Translations under genes and position numbers: made by a program
Notes under the pieces: model-generated
Databases searched by the model: none
The model's input: only the letters and a program-made list of their open reading frames with translations
Told to the model about the DNA's origin: nothing
In this document: positions 34,791-44,002 of the stretch, piece after piece
Position numbering within the stretch: position 1 is the first letter of the stretch
Layout: every line of letters starts with the position of its first letter
From: Hahella sp. CCB-MM4
GTDB taxonomy: Bacteria > Pseudomonadota > Gammaproteobacteria > Pseudomonadales > Oleiphilaceae
Direction: 5' to 3'
Length of the DNA: 64,000 nucleotides
Assembly: GCF_002260525.1 (NCBI RefSeq)
Contig: NZ_MRYI01000008.1
Span: 1-64,000, forward strand

Positions 34791-36010
34791 AGCGAAGCCC
34801 CCCATGTTACGCCAACAGCACCATAGTTTTTGTCTGACTCCTGGGTCATATTTTCAATCCACTCCAGTCTGAGAGCCAGGTTCTCGTGCAAGCGGTAGCG
34901 ATAGCTCAGCCCAAGCCATTCGGGGTTCTGCCCCATATCCGTGAGGCCGGCATCATTGGCCAGGCTTTTACCCGCGGCACCGATCAGGTGATTATCAAGA
35001 TTAAGAGTGGCATAACGAAGTGCAATCTGATGTTGTTGGAATTCCAGTTCCGGCTGAATCCAATAGCCGTTGTAGCGTCCCTCAAGGGTCGCCAGGCGAG
35101 TGCTGTCAGTGAGATTACCATCAACTTTGACCTGGTGAACTTCGCCGCTGAGCCTCAGTTGCCAGTCGTCTTGCAATATCCAGCCTAATGTAACGTGAAT
35201 GCCGGCAGCATTTTGTGATCCGTCAAATTCAATACCGGCTGCCACGCTCGTATCTGTTGTGGTGCCGTGTTGATGGTCGTCTGATAGGCGATCATCCTTT
35301 CGGTTTTCCGCTCTGGAATGGAAAATCCAGCCTCCCAAGCGCCACCAGATGGTGTCTGACTGGCCAAGCCAATAGAGATAAATATCCTGCGCTTCCCCTC
35401 CGGTGCCGGAAGTCGCTGGAAATTGATCTCCCCGCCACAGCTCGGTGCCCAGTGTCAGGTTCCCTGAGCTCATTGCCAGCCGCGCGCCTTCGTCAACATA
35501 ATGGCCGCCGTAGAAGGCATCAAAAAGAAGATTGTTGTCACTAAATGGCCGTTGATAGGCATGGGTGCCGTTTTCCGGGGAAAAGGCCCCTTTCATGCTT
35601 CCTGCGGTGATCTCCATACTCAGATGGTCTGTCACTTCAAAGTCCATACCCGCATAAGCTTCTTCCAACTCCAGATCATGATCTCCATGTTTGCTGAACT
35701 CGAGTCCGGCAAAAACACCGTCGGGGTCCTTCCAATCGAGCATCAGGCTGGCATCATCCAGCGTAAAGTCTTTCTCGGGAGCGTGCGCATCTCCGCCCAT
35801 CAGTACGCCGGGGATCTGCCATACACTGTTCTCTGCAACAGTATCGCTTCTATAGCTGGTGGATAGTCCTGCGCTGATGCGGGTTTGCGAAAGTACAGAG
35901 TCCAGCCCGGTGTGGGAATGTGACTCGATATCAAAGGGCTGGTCGCTGTGAGCGAGGGTGTAAGTTGATAGGAACGCCATTGTTGTGGCTAGTGTTACTC
36001 GAAACATCAA
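34787..36010 (-). CDS. Outer-membrane beta-barrel protein of copper cluster, 407 aa
   Basis: A signal peptide (LATTMAFLSTYTLA) is followed by alternating strands with many aromatic residues and a C-terminal GVTWGASL. The early region is His/Asp-rich (HSDQPFDIESHSHTGLDS, GGDAHAPEKDFTL, EFSKHGDHD), as in metal-related porins. Members are likely to form channels or bind a periplasmic metal protein. It lies between MbnH and SCO1 genes, which supports a copper role. Function is inferred. Confidence 0.75.
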   Translation of the reverse strand: MMFRVTLATTMAFLSTYTLAHSDQPFDIESHSHTGLDSVLSQTRISAGLSTSYRSDTVAENSVWQIPGVLMGGDAHAPEKDFTLDDASLMLDWKDPDGVFAGLEFSKHGDHDLELEEAYAGMDFEVTDHLSMEITAGSMKGAFSPENGTHAYQRPFSDNNLLFDAFYGGHYVDEGARLAMSSGNLTLGTELWRGDQFPATSGTGGEAQDIYLYWLGQSDTIWWRLGGWIFHSRAENRKDDRLSDDHQHGTTTDTSVAAGIEFDGSQNAAGIHVTLGWILQDDWQLRLSGEVHQVKVDGNLTDSTRLATLEGRYNGYWIQPELEFQQHQIALRYATLNLDNHLIGAAGKSLANDAGLTDMGQNPEWLGLSYRYRLHENLALRLEWIENMTQESDKNYGAVGVTWGASL

Positions 36011-37218
36011 GGGGTACTCCAGGGGTTGGAGAAACGGTCATTGGCCAGATACGTTTCGTCCGTCAAACTGTTAAGAAAGGCAATAAGATCGGCTTTTTCC
36101 TGATTGGTAACTTCAAAACCTGTGACGAAACCATCCTTGAAGGGATTGAAACGTCCGTCCCCGGCATTTGGGCCGCTTTCGATATTACGGCCACCAGCGG
36201 CATAGAATTCGATGACGTCTTCCAGAGAATTCATGCTGCCGTCATGCATATAGGGGGCTGTTAAGGCAATATTGCGTAGGGTGGGGGCGCGGAATTTACC
36301 CATGTCTGAGGGATCTTCTGTAACTTCAAATACCCCACGGTTGTTCTCCGGGAATGCTCCTGTACCGTTAATATTGAATAAACCGGTGTTATGAAAGGGC
36401 CGTTCAATAAAAGTTTGGGTGCGGTCAAATGTTGAATCGCTGAAGTTATAGCCTCCGTGGCAGTGAAAGCATTCCATGTCTTCCCCAAAAAACAGTTGAC
36501 GGCCTCGCTTTGCACTGGCACTTAGCGCTGACGAATCGCCTCGCTCATAACGGTCAAAGTCACTGTTGAACGACACCATTCCGCGGACAAATGAGGCCAA
36601 CGCAAAGACGATATTGTTGTAGTCGATGGGATCACCTTGTTCAGGAAAAGCATCAGGAAATAATTCCTGGTAGCGGGACTCGTCCCTTAGCCTTTCCAGT
36701 ATTTGCTCCTGGTTACCATCGTTAATTCCCTGTTCCACCGGGAACTCTCCGAACAGAGGGACCAGAATCTGCTGCTCAAGTGTGCGAAGTGAGGGGTTCC
36801 CCCAAGTCAGGGTGGCGTTGTACGCAACATTCAACAATGGTTGTGCATTGCGAGGATGTAGCTCCCCTGTTGATCCCACTGAAACTGCCAGTCCATCGGT
36901 AAATCCGATGGACTGTTGATGGCAATCTGCACAGGATTGTGTGCCGTTACCGGACAACCGGCGGTCATAAAACAGATGACGGCCAAGCTGAAACTTGGCC
37001 TCTGTCATGGGATTGATTTCCGGCTCGACAGGAAGAGGAGCTGAATCCGGCAAATACCAGTTAAAAGCCGTTCGGTTAACGCCGAGGTCATCAAAAGTGG
37101 TTTTGCTTTCCCCTCCGCAGGCAGTGAGCAGAGCCACGACAGCTATCAGAAAAAGCCCAGGTATTCGTGCCTGATCGTACCGGGGAGGTTTTCCGGCAAT
37201 CACCAATACATCATTCAT
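36007..37218 (-). CDS. MbnH-like di-heme cytochrome c, MauG family, 403 aa
   Basis: Two CxxCH heme motifs are present (C96-C99-H100 in SCADCH and C250-C253-H254 in ECFHCH). A lipoprotein signal ends LTAC (C34). The protein belongs to the di-heme peroxidase/MauG family. The next gene is MbnP-like; MbnH is known to oxidise a Trp of its partner MbnP. Both together are the metallo-mystery pair. The gene overlaps the outer-membrane gene by 4 bp, which suggests coupling. Confidence 0.9.
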   Translation of the reverse strand: MNDVLVIAGKPPRYDQARIPGLFLIAVVALLTACGGESKTTFDDLGVNRTAFNWYLPDSAPLPVEPEINPMTEAKFQLGRHLFYDRRLSGNGTQSCADCHQQSIGFTDGLAVSVGSTGELHPRNAQPLLNVAYNATLTWGNPSLRTLEQQILVPLFGEFPVEQGINDGNQEQILERLRDESRYQELFPDAFPEQGDPIDYNNIVFALASFVRGMVSFNSDFDRYERGDSSALSASAKRGRQLFFGEDMECFHCHGGYNFSDSTFDRTQTFIERPFHNTGLFNINGTGAFPENNRGVFEVTEDPSDMGKFRAPTLRNIALTAPYMHDGSMNSLEDVIEFYAAGGRNIESGPNAGDGRFNPFKDGFVTGFEVTNQEKADLIAFLNSLTDETYLANDRFSNPWSTP

Positions 37219-37233
37219 AAGTGATTGCCCAAC

Positions 37234-38154
37234 CTATTTCAGCCGAAAAACGGTCTGCGCGGGTGTTCTGATAGAAGAGCCTTCCGCAAGATCCAATCCC
37301 AGGGCCGTGAAGATGGCTGCGCACTCCGGATCTGTGCTGCCGGACATGCAGCCCCCGGCACCTCCTTCATCCTGGCCAAGATTGGCATTGGCGACCAGGG
37401 CCGAATAATCCACGACAATCGTATCTTTCCCAAGCGTGAAGTCGTTGAGATTGACCTCTGGACGGTTACTGCGGCCACAAACAACTTCTTCACCTAGCGC
37501 AGGGGTTCCGGTGCAGTTGGTGCTGCCCAGATGGAAATTCCAGCTGGTTCCGTTGTAGTTGCCGTCGGTTGGCCGTGTAATTCCGCCGACAGGCGCAATA
37601 TCCAGGCGCATGAACTTGTGCCCGGCCTGCCAGCCCCAGCTTAATCCTGGGATATTCATCGGGCTAACAGCGTCGGTGGGGTTTTGATGGTTCAGGTTGG
37701 ATGGCAGACCAATTTTAAAGCCGATACCGGTAATGGATTCTCCCGCTTTTAGTTTGACTTTGCCGCTAATGGACTTGTGAGTCTCTTTGGCGTCGCCCGA
37801 ACAGGAGTCACTTTTATTTTGGAAATCCAGCAGTGCAACACCGTTGGATTGCCAGATGCTGGTATCAAGAGTGACAGGGAGTGTGCGGCTGGCATCCGTG
37901 GTGACTTCAATGTCATGAAGGTAGAAGCGAAAGTCCTTCAAACTGGCGTCTGTGCCGGCAATCCCCAGGCCAGTCAAAACGGTATCGCAATCTATGGGGA
38001 TGTTGTTGGCGCTGGCTTCAAAAGGAATATTGACAGTCACTGAAGCGGAGTGATCAGCGGACGGTTCGTCATTGGATGTGCTGGTGGAGCCTCCACCGCC
38101 GCAGCCGGTGATAGGCAATAGGGTGCATGCAAAAAAAGCCATGAACTTTTTCAT
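37234..38154 (-). CDS. MbnP-like copper-binding lipoprotein, 306 aa
   Basis: A lipoprotein signal (LLPITGC) is followed by a Ser-rich linker and the MbnP beta-sandwich: ASVTVNIPFEASANNIPIDC, DFRFYLHDIEV, and a WGWQAGHKFMRLDI motif that contains the Trp-rich element of MbnP. Four or more conserved cysteines (IDCDT, SDSCSG, STNCTG, VVCGRS) match the four-Cys motif of the family. It binds copper(I). It is 15 bp upstream of the MbnH gene. Confidence 0.9.
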   Translation of the reverse strand: MKKFMAFFACTLLPITGCGGGGSTSTSNDEPSADHSASVTVNIPFEASANNIPIDCDTVLTGLGIAGTDASLKDFRFYLHDIEVTTDASRTLPVTLDTSIWQSNGVALLDFQNKSDSCSGDAKETHKSISGKVKLKAGESITGIGFKIGLPSNLNHQNPTDAVSPMNIPGLSWGWQAGHKFMRLDIAPVGGITRPTDGNYNGTSWNFHLGSTNCTGTPALGEEVVCGRSNRPEVNLNDFTLGKDTIVVDYSALVANANLGQDEGGAGGCMSGSTDPECAAIFTALGLDLAEGSSIRTPAQTVFRLK

Positions 38155-38169
38155 TGGATGTTTTCCTGA

Positions 38170-38214
38170 TAGTCGTTGGTAAGTTTTAAATAGTCGTTGG
38201 CAATCGTTCGAAAG
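38170..38214. repeat. 21-bp tandem duplication upstream of MbnP gene
   Basis: Units starting tagtcgttgg lie at 38170-38190 and 38191-38214 and share the first 10 bp. They are in the gap between the MbnP start and the small lipoprotein gene. Confidence 0.65.
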
Positions 38215-38266
38215 TTATAAGGTGAAAAAAAGGCACAAGTTGCCTTGTGCCAAGCACCATTCATTC

Positions 38267-38470
38267 TTATTTTGGTGGCTTCAGGTCATTGCTGAGGCCG
38301 CGCAAAGTTCGGGGAGGAGCCATTACCTGCTTCTCGACAGGATTCAGTTGATCCAGGAAACTGGTATTGTCTTTTGTCTCTGAGGAGGGATTGTCACCGT
38401 TGCTACACGCCACGACTGACCAAGCCAGTACAAGACATAACGAGACCTTTTGCAGGAATCGGTAGAGCAT
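38267..38470 (-). CDS. Small lipoprotein in copper cluster, 67 aa
   Basis: The protein is a signal peptide (MLYRFLQKVSLCLVLAWSVVAC) with a lipobox, followed by 45 polar residues with no known domain. Such small lipoproteins in copper clusters are uncharacterised. It is 10 bp downstream of the YcnI-like gene. Confidence 0.65.
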   Translation of the reverse strand: MLYRFLQKVSLCLVLAWSVVACSNGDNPSSETKDNTSFLDQLNPVEKQVMAPPRTLRGLSNDLKPPK

Positions 38471-38480
38471 GGTTGCCTCC

Positions 38481-39215
38481 TCAGTACTTCACCCAGATTT
38501 CAGAGCCGGGATGAATCTGTTCGAGTACGCCGGCATTTCCATCAGCTCTGATCATTTCCATCGTGACAGGATTGCTGCTGTAAGCACTGGTGCCGAACCA
38601 GACGATTTCTGCGTCATCGAAAACGCTCAGATCATGAATGTGTTCATCAACGGTATACTGGTTCCAGCCTGGGTAGCGCTTTGGATAAATGAATAAGCTG
38701 GGAGCAGGAAGCTCGTCTGATGTGCTGTCATGATCATGACCGGCAGTACCGACCCATTCGGAAGTGGATTCCTCAAGAGTTTCGTCATCGCGGCAATACT
38801 GGACTGTGGGAAAATGTATGCTGGTAAAAGGTGTGTCGGGTAGCTTGGTTCTAAAGCCGAAGTTATAACTCTCAGTATCTGCTTCCGATACGTTGCCGCT
38901 ACGTTCCCAGGTAACGGTATAGCTGGTAATGGTCTCACCATCCATTATGGTTTCAATGGAGCTTGGACCGAAGCTGCTGTGAATGGCTCGAACCTTTCCG
39001 AATGTTCCGGGAATGGTCATTACAACTTTATAAGTATCATCTCCGTCGCACCCATGAGGGACCGCAAGAGTGGCTTCGTAGTAAGAGCCGGCAAATGCCG
39101 TCTTCGAGGTAACTGAGACGTGTGCCTGTACTGTAGCGGATACGAAAAGAGCAGCGGGCACTGTCAGGACAGAGAAAAGCAATGCGACTCTGCCGCCTGA
39201 TTGTAGCGGATTCAT
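38481..39215 (-). CDS. YcnI-like (DUF1775) copper-binding protein, 244 aa
   Basis: The protein begins with a signal peptide followed directly by AHVSVTSKTAFAGSYYEATLAVPHGCDGD, the YcnI/DUF1775 signature with N-terminal His and the Trp-brace type copper site. It is followed by PGTFGKVRAIHSSFG and a C-terminal extension with HDHDSTSD, a possible extra metal-binding patch. YcnI proteins bind Cu(II) and are found next to copper importers. It lies in a copper operon here. Confidence 0.85.
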   Translation of the reverse strand: MNPLQSGGRVALLFSVLTVPAALFVSATVQAHVSVTSKTAFAGSYYEATLAVPHGCDGDDTYKVVMTIPGTFGKVRAIHSSFGPSSIETIMDGETITSYTVTWERSGNVSEADTESYNFGFRTKLPDTPFTSIHFPTVQYCRDDETLEESTSEWVGTAGHDHDSTSDELPAPSLFIYPKRYPGWNQYTVDEHIHDLSVFDDAEIVWFGTSAYSSNPVTMEMIRADGNAGVLEQIHPGSEIWVKY

Positions 39216-39354
39216 ACTGTTTCCTTGCTAATTTAGTGATGTCATTCCGCAACACAATGGCCATATGTATTTCCGAAGAAGCATGATAAACGCCAGGTTT
39301 CAGCAACAGGCAAATATCTGGCAAAGACCGGATTGTGCTGGGATTTAAGGGTGA

Positions 39355-39762
39355 TTAGCAGGGAGAAACGGGAGGTGCCCGGGAGAGCGGTAGGATGTAG
39401 TGGGGAGTTAGAAGGTCGGATGGTGGATCATAGCCGGTAAATGAATTCGTTAACGCGGAGATATAAAGATCAGGAGCTTCGAATGAGGTTAGGGTGGCGG
39501 ATTGGGCAAATGAAGTAAATGCGCAGAGATTGTGCTTTTCCGCCAGATAATGGGAATCCTGGCTGTTGTCATCCGGGTTATCCGCATTTTGGGAAAGATC
39601 CAGCCCGCAAAATACCAACGCACCATCGCCAGCGGCAAGATTGCCCGGCATATAGCCGTGGGGAATCAGTGCCTGCAGCATCAAACAGGACAACAACAGG
39701 GTCAGCAGTAACTGATGCCCAGGTTTCCTGAATTGATTTTGTTGATGAGGAGTCCCTTTCAT
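39355..39762 (-). CDS. DUF2946-family protein, 135 aa
   Basis: The ATG at 39762 (MKGTPHQQ) follows a CGGGAACG segment on the minus strand and is preferred to the longer frame to 39804. A hydrophobic segment LLLTLLLSCLMLQALIPHGYMPGNLAA and a later CGLDLSQNADNPDDNS are typical of DUF2946, which occur next to copper genes. Function is unknown. It is the first gene of the copper cluster. Confidence 0.75.
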   Translation of the reverse strand: MKGTPHQQNQFRKPGHQLLLTLLLSCLMLQALIPHGYMPGNLAAGDGALVFCGLDLSQNADNPDDNSQDSHYLAEKHNLCAFTSFAQSATLTSFEAPDLYISALTNSFTGYDPPSDLLTPHYILPLSRAPPVSPC

Positions 39763-39850
39763 CGTTCCCGAATTTAGAAATTTCGAACCGGGAAATTTAG
39801 CCACAGTTAAAAAAGATTAACAAGGACAAAGTTTATGGGAAGAGGGAGAA

Positions 39851-39870
39851 GGGCAAACGAATGTTTGCCC
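39851..39870 (-). terminator. Hairpin after aspA
   Basis: gggcaaac and gtttgccc form a perfect 8-bp stem with a 4-bp loop. On the minus strand it is followed by TTCTCCCTCTT. It lies downstream of aspA and upstream of the DUF2946 gene, so it probably ends aspA transcription. Confidence 0.6.
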
Positions 39871-39883
39871 ATGAAAACTTGTT

Positions 39884-39939
39884 AGGTTTTAGCTTGGAGT
39901 CAGATTTTAGCTTCGACTCGGGTTTTAGCTTCGACGGGT
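39884..39939. repeat. Three 18-19-bp tandem units including the aspA stop codon
   Basis: Units of the pattern gg-tttt-agctt-gac (39884-39901, 39902-39920, 39921-39939) are arranged head to tail. The last contains the aspA stop (minus-strand TAA at 39925-39927). The array decays away from the gene. Confidence 0.8.
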
Positions 39940-41328
39940 GGACAGCATGTTGGTGGGTTGCAGCAATTCATCCAACTGTTCAACAGACATCAGCTTTTCC
40001 TCAAGAACCAGCTCTACCACGCCACGTCCTGTTTCAAGGGCTTTTTTCGCAATCCGGGTGGCATTCTGATAACCAATGTAGGGATTGAGCGCGGTAATAA
40101 TGCCGATACTGTTTTTGACCTGATTGGCACAGTGTTCCACGTTGGCGGTTATACCGGTAATACACTTGGATTCCAGCATACTGATGGCTTTGCCCAGCAT
40201 ACGCATGCCATTCAGCAGGTTATAAATAATCAAAGGCTCCATGGCGTTGAGCTGTAATTGGCCCGCTTCAGCGGCCATGGTGATCGCCATATCGTTGCCG
40301 ATGACCTGAAATGCTGTTTGGTTGACCGCCTCTGGAATCACCGGATTGACCTTCCCGGGCATGATTGAGGAACCGGGTTGCATGGCGGGCAGGTTAATTT
40401 CATTCAAACCTGTGCGAGGGCCGCTTGACAGCAGACGCAGGTCGTTACAGATCTTGGACAGTTTAACTGCCAAACGTTTGAGAACGCCGGAAAAGAGCAC
40501 GAAAGCGCCCATGTCAGAGGTGGCTTCCACCAGATTGTGGGCCAGCTGCATGGGGCGGCCGGAGATGTCTGTCAGCTCGGCAATGGCGTAGTCAGGGTAA
40601 TCCGGATGGGCATTAAGTCCTGTACCGATAGCCGTGCCTCCGAGGTTAACTTCGTGCAGCAGGCTGGCAGCATATTCGATACGATCGATATCTTCGCGCA
40701 GGGTCACGGCAAATGCACCGAATTCCTGGCCCAGTGTCATAGGGACAGCATCCTGCATTTGGGTGCGGCCCATCTTGATCACTTCATTGAATTCAGTCGC
40801 CTTTGTTTCCAGAGCCCGGATCAGATTATGCAGATGCTGCCGCAGTGGCTCTGAGGCAAAGATGATGGCCATGGAAGCGGCTGTGGGGTAGGCGTCATTG
40901 GTCGACTGGGACATGTTGACGTCATTGTTCGGATGAAGGTGCTGATATTCGCCTTTCTGATGTCCGAGATGCTCCAAAGCCCGGTTGGCAATGACTTCGT
41001 TGGCATTCATGTTGGTGGAAGTGCCGGCACCGCCCTGGATCAGGTCCACAATGAAGTGATCGTGAAGATTTCCGTCAATGATGTCCTGGCAGGCTTTCTC
41101 AATCACGTTGAGCTTGTCTTCCGGCAGGTGACCGGTCTTTGCGTTGGCTCTGGCTGCGGCCATTTTGACCATGGCCAAGCTGATGATCAGCTCAGGGAAA
41201 TGGCTGATGGGAACGCCGGTGATATTGAAATTCCGTTGTGCCCGGAGGGTCTGGATGCCGTAGTAAGCCTCAGCGGGGACAGCTTCGTCTCCCAGTAAAT
41301 CATGTTCCAGACGGGTATCAGACATCAT
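39925..41328 (-). CDS. aspA: Aspartate ammonia-lyase, 467 aa
   Basis: The fumarase/aspartase signature GSSIMPGKVNPVIPE is present, with the upstream TSTNMNANEVIANRALE and GGTAIGTGLN blocks. The enzyme converts aspartate to fumarate and ammonia. Length (467 aa) is normal for aspartase. The C-terminal last few codons and stop codon are part of a tandem duplication, so the C-terminus may have been altered by it. Confidence 0.92.
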   Translation of the reverse strand: MMSDTRLEHDLLGDEAVPAEAYYGIQTLRAQRNFNITGVPISHFPELIISLAMVKMAAARANAKTGHLPEDKLNVIEKACQDIIDGNLHDHFIVDLIQGGAGTSTNMNANEVIANRALEHLGHQKGEYQHLHPNNDVNMSQSTNDAYPTAASMAIIFASEPLRQHLHNLIRALETKATEFNEVIKMGRTQMQDAVPMTLGQEFGAFAVTLREDIDRIEYAASLLHEVNLGGTAIGTGLNAHPDYPDYAIAELTDISGRPMQLAHNLVEATSDMGAFVLFSGVLKRLAVKLSKICNDLRLLSSGPRTGLNEINLPAMQPGSSIMPGKVNPVIPEAVNQTAFQVIGNDMAITMAAEAGQLQLNAMEPLIIYNLLNGMRMLGKAISMLESKCITGITANVEHCANQVKNSIGIITALNPYIGYQNATRIAKKALETGRGVVELVLEEKLMSVEQLDELLQPTNMLSTRRS

Positions 41329-41578
41329 CGCCTCCGATAGACAAATAAACAGCCGCCAAAGCAGGACGGCACGGGTGTTGTGGAATGCGCGCTATAGGAA
41401 CATAACCGCGGGAACTCCAACAATCGGGTAGACTACTTATATGACCGACTATCACCAGTTATGGCTAACTGGAGCACTACCGAAGCAATGGCTCCAGATT
41501 TTGAGTTCTTCCGTCAAGTCAAATAACGGGCTTCATATTCCTTTTATGATTACAGAACTAAATTTTCTGTTTGGCAAA

Positions 41579-44002
41579 TCAGGAAGGTTTATCTGAAGCT
41601 ATTAGCCACTCTTTCAGTTCTTTTCTTAACAATTGGACAGCCTGCTTTCTACCCGTAAGCGAAAACCAGGACGCCAGCGCTTGTAATTCAACGGATTCCT
41701 GTTTGAGCGCCTTATCGCGCAGATATTTCAAGGCGGGATAATCTGAAACCCCTGGCAGTCTTGTCAGCAGATCTTCAATGTTTTCAAACGGGCGGGCTCC
41801 CTCTGCAAATAGTGCCAGCAGTGCTTTTTCTCCATCATATAGTCTTTGCCTTGGGGACCACTGGGAATTGCGCTTTGAACGGGATGGTAATTTTGAACGG
41901 GATGGTAATTTTGAACGGGAAGATAATAAAGCCTGTTCCAATATTTCAGAGGTTTGGCGCGGGTATTTCTGAAAATGAAGATCGTAATGGCTACGTCTTT
42001 GAAACCTGATATTGGCCGTACGGAGTATGTGCTTACCCTCTGGACTCATTGGGCACAGCACCATCGCGGCATAGGTGCCGCTGACGTGGTCCCGTTTTGA
42101 ACCCATGCGTACCAAGTGATAACCGTTCTTCAGCCAGAACCGCACGACGTCAGGTTCACCGGCAAAGCTGGCGCCTATCAATGAAACCTGTGGTTTCAGG
42201 TGCTGCTTTAGTTTGCCCAATAACCAGGAACCAATGCCTTTATGTTGTAGTAAGGGATGAACGGCGATACGGATTACCCTGGCCACAGGTGTTCCCAAGC
42301 CTTCCCGGATACACAGCTGTTGAGCCAGTGATTGTTGCAGAAGGTGACCTCTGGGCCGTCTTTCACCCTGCCAGATCGCATCGATCATCGTGGGGTCAGT
42401 AAAAGGCGATTCCATGGAAATCAGCGCCGCTGCGACCACTTCCTCTCTTTCTCCCTCGCCCTTTCCCTCTCTCAGGGTTACGGAGAATGTTCTGACCCCT
42501 GGAGCATCGAGGATTGTCCTGAGGTCGTCAGGCGTTGTGCGATAGTGGGCGATGGTCAGAAGTCGCATAAGTTTGCCTAACAAATGCTGATCGCCACACA
42601 GCGTTTCCGCCGGGTGAAGTGACATCTTTAGCCGACGTAGGGAAAAAGCATTTAACGCCGCTTCATCGAATGATTTCTGATACACCGGCTGATTATCGAG
42701 AATGAAGCTTTTCTCGATAAAGTTTTCCAATGGGTCTTTGGGTTGCCATCTGACCGGGTGCTTCAGCGTAATCGTTTTCCAGCGGGGGAACAGAGATGAC
42801 AATACAGGGAAAAACTTTAGCGCGAACCCTTGCCCGGTACCTTCGTAACCGTGCGTGGTTGTCGCAAATATCAGTCGGGGGAAGGTATTCGCCATAGCCT
42901 TCAGGAGGCTGGTGGAAATGGCGGCGGCTTCGTCAACGATGACCAGCGTGGGCAGTTCTTTGGGACTTAGCAGCTGTCCCTTCTGCAACAAGTCATCCGG
43001 CGCGTAGAAATGTACCCTTGGATCGGAACTCTCCGCGGAGTTGTCGGCAAGAAAACGATAGAAGCTGTGCAGGGTGGCTTTCGAAGGGGCCGTTACCCAG
43101 ATCTGGCCGGCAAATTTCTCCAGCCATTGGTTTACCGCAAGACCTAACCCTGACGACTTTCCCCGCCCCCTGCCTGCAGTGACGACCAAGGCATTCCTGC
43201 GACCGGGAGACATTTTCAGGACCCATTGGATGAGTTTCTGCTGGTCCCCGGTAGCGGTAAAACGTGGGGGAGCATTTGAGGAGGGCAGAGTGCTACGTTC
43301 CGGGAGATTTGCCTGTATTGACACTTTTACCGGATGATTGCCTGATACCTGGATTGAACGCCGTATCTCCAGTCGTGAATTGTCCTGTAGCAAAGACAGA
43401 TTGAATACTGCCCAGGACTTTGATTGAGAGATATGCCTGGAAAGATAGTGAAGGAAGTGGCCTTTGATGTCCTGTTGACTTTGAGGGTAGGCAAGAAGCC
43501 GGTGATATTCCGGATCAGCGAACGTGGGCCAGTCCTTCAGTCTTGGGCCAACCAGAATGAAAGCGCCTCCTGCTGTCAGGGTGCCGCTTAATGCAGTAAA
43601 TGCATCTGGATGCAGACCGGAAAACATGTCGAAGATGACACAGTCAAATTCTTGTCCGAGAACGGAGCTGTATTTGCCGGCAGTGAGATGAACCACAGAC
43701 CTGGAAAAGCCGGTGCTGCTCGAATCGGACTCGTAGTTAATCGAGGAAACCCAAAGTATCCTGGAATAAACTTTCTGCCGCACGACCCACTTCAGCATGC
43801 TATGTGAGGCATGATGGAGTTCCGTGTGTGATTCTGGATGCCGCTCCGTATGGGTGTGTGCCGAGAGAGCACAAGAGGGTGCGCAGACTTCGACTAAAAT
43901 CGGTTGCCGGTGGCCCGCCAGTCGATGGGCTTTTTTTTGTGTCCAGAACCAGCGGGCGGCTTTGGGGGAAAGTATTGGGCCGAAAGCTTTCTGCGATGAC
44001 AT
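41579..44002 (-). CDS. tmcA: tRNA(Met) cytidine acetyltransferase, 807 aa
   Basis: A Walker A-like motif TAGRGRGKSSGLG and a VDEAAAI Walker B identify the helicase part; a GNAT part follows with VIRIAVHPLLQHKGIGSWLL, which binds acetyl-CoA. The enzyme makes N4-acetylcytidine at C34 of the elongator tRNA(Met). It is longer than the E. coli protein (671 aa). A tandem in-frame repeat (SKLPSR) lies at about residues 690-708, before the C-terminal helical region. The start is the ATG at 44002, which shares one base with the stop of the upstream gene (TGATG). Confidence 0.92.
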   Translation of the reverse strand: MSSQKAFGPILSPKAARWFWTQKKAHRLAGHRQPILVEVCAPSCALSAHTHTERHPESHTELHHASHSMLKWVVRQKVYSRILWVSSINYESDSSSTGFSRSVVHLTAGKYSSVLGQEFDCVIFDMFSGLHPDAFTALSGTLTAGGAFILVGPRLKDWPTFADPEYHRLLAYPQSQQDIKGHFLHYLSRHISQSKSWAVFNLSLLQDNSRLEIRRSIQVSGNHPVKVSIQANLPERSTLPSSNAPPRFTATGDQQKLIQWVLKMSPGRRNALVVTAGRGRGKSSGLGLAVNQWLEKFAGQIWVTAPSKATLHSFYRFLADNSAESSDPRVHFYAPDDLLQKGQLLSPKELPTLVIVDEAAAISTSLLKAMANTFPRLIFATTTHGYEGTGQGFALKFFPVLSSLFPRWKTITLKHPVRWQPKDPLENFIEKSFILDNQPVYQKSFDEAALNAFSLRRLKMSLHPAETLCGDQHLLGKLMRLLTIAHYRTTPDDLRTILDAPGVRTFSVTLREGKGEGEREEVVAAALISMESPFTDPTMIDAIWQGERRPRGHLLQQSLAQQLCIREGLGTPVARVIRIAVHPLLQHKGIGSWLLGKLKQHLKPQVSLIGASFAGEPDVVRFWLKNGYHLVRMGSKRDHVSGTYAAMVLCPMSPEGKHILRTANIRFQRRSHYDLHFQKYPRQTSEILEQALLSSRSKLPSRSKLPSRSKRNSQWSPRQRLYDGEKALLALFAEGARPFENIEDLLTRLPGVSDYPALKYLRDKALKQESVELQALASWFSLTGRKQAVQLLRKELKEWLIASDKPS
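41877..41930. repeat. In-frame 18-bp tandem repeat in tmcA
   Basis: Units gaacgggatggtaatttt at 41877-41894 and 41895-41912 are identical. A third at 41913-41930 is degenerate. The encoded peptide is a repeated SRSKLP in a linker of the C-terminal region. The identical copies suggest recent expansion. Confidence 0.85.
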
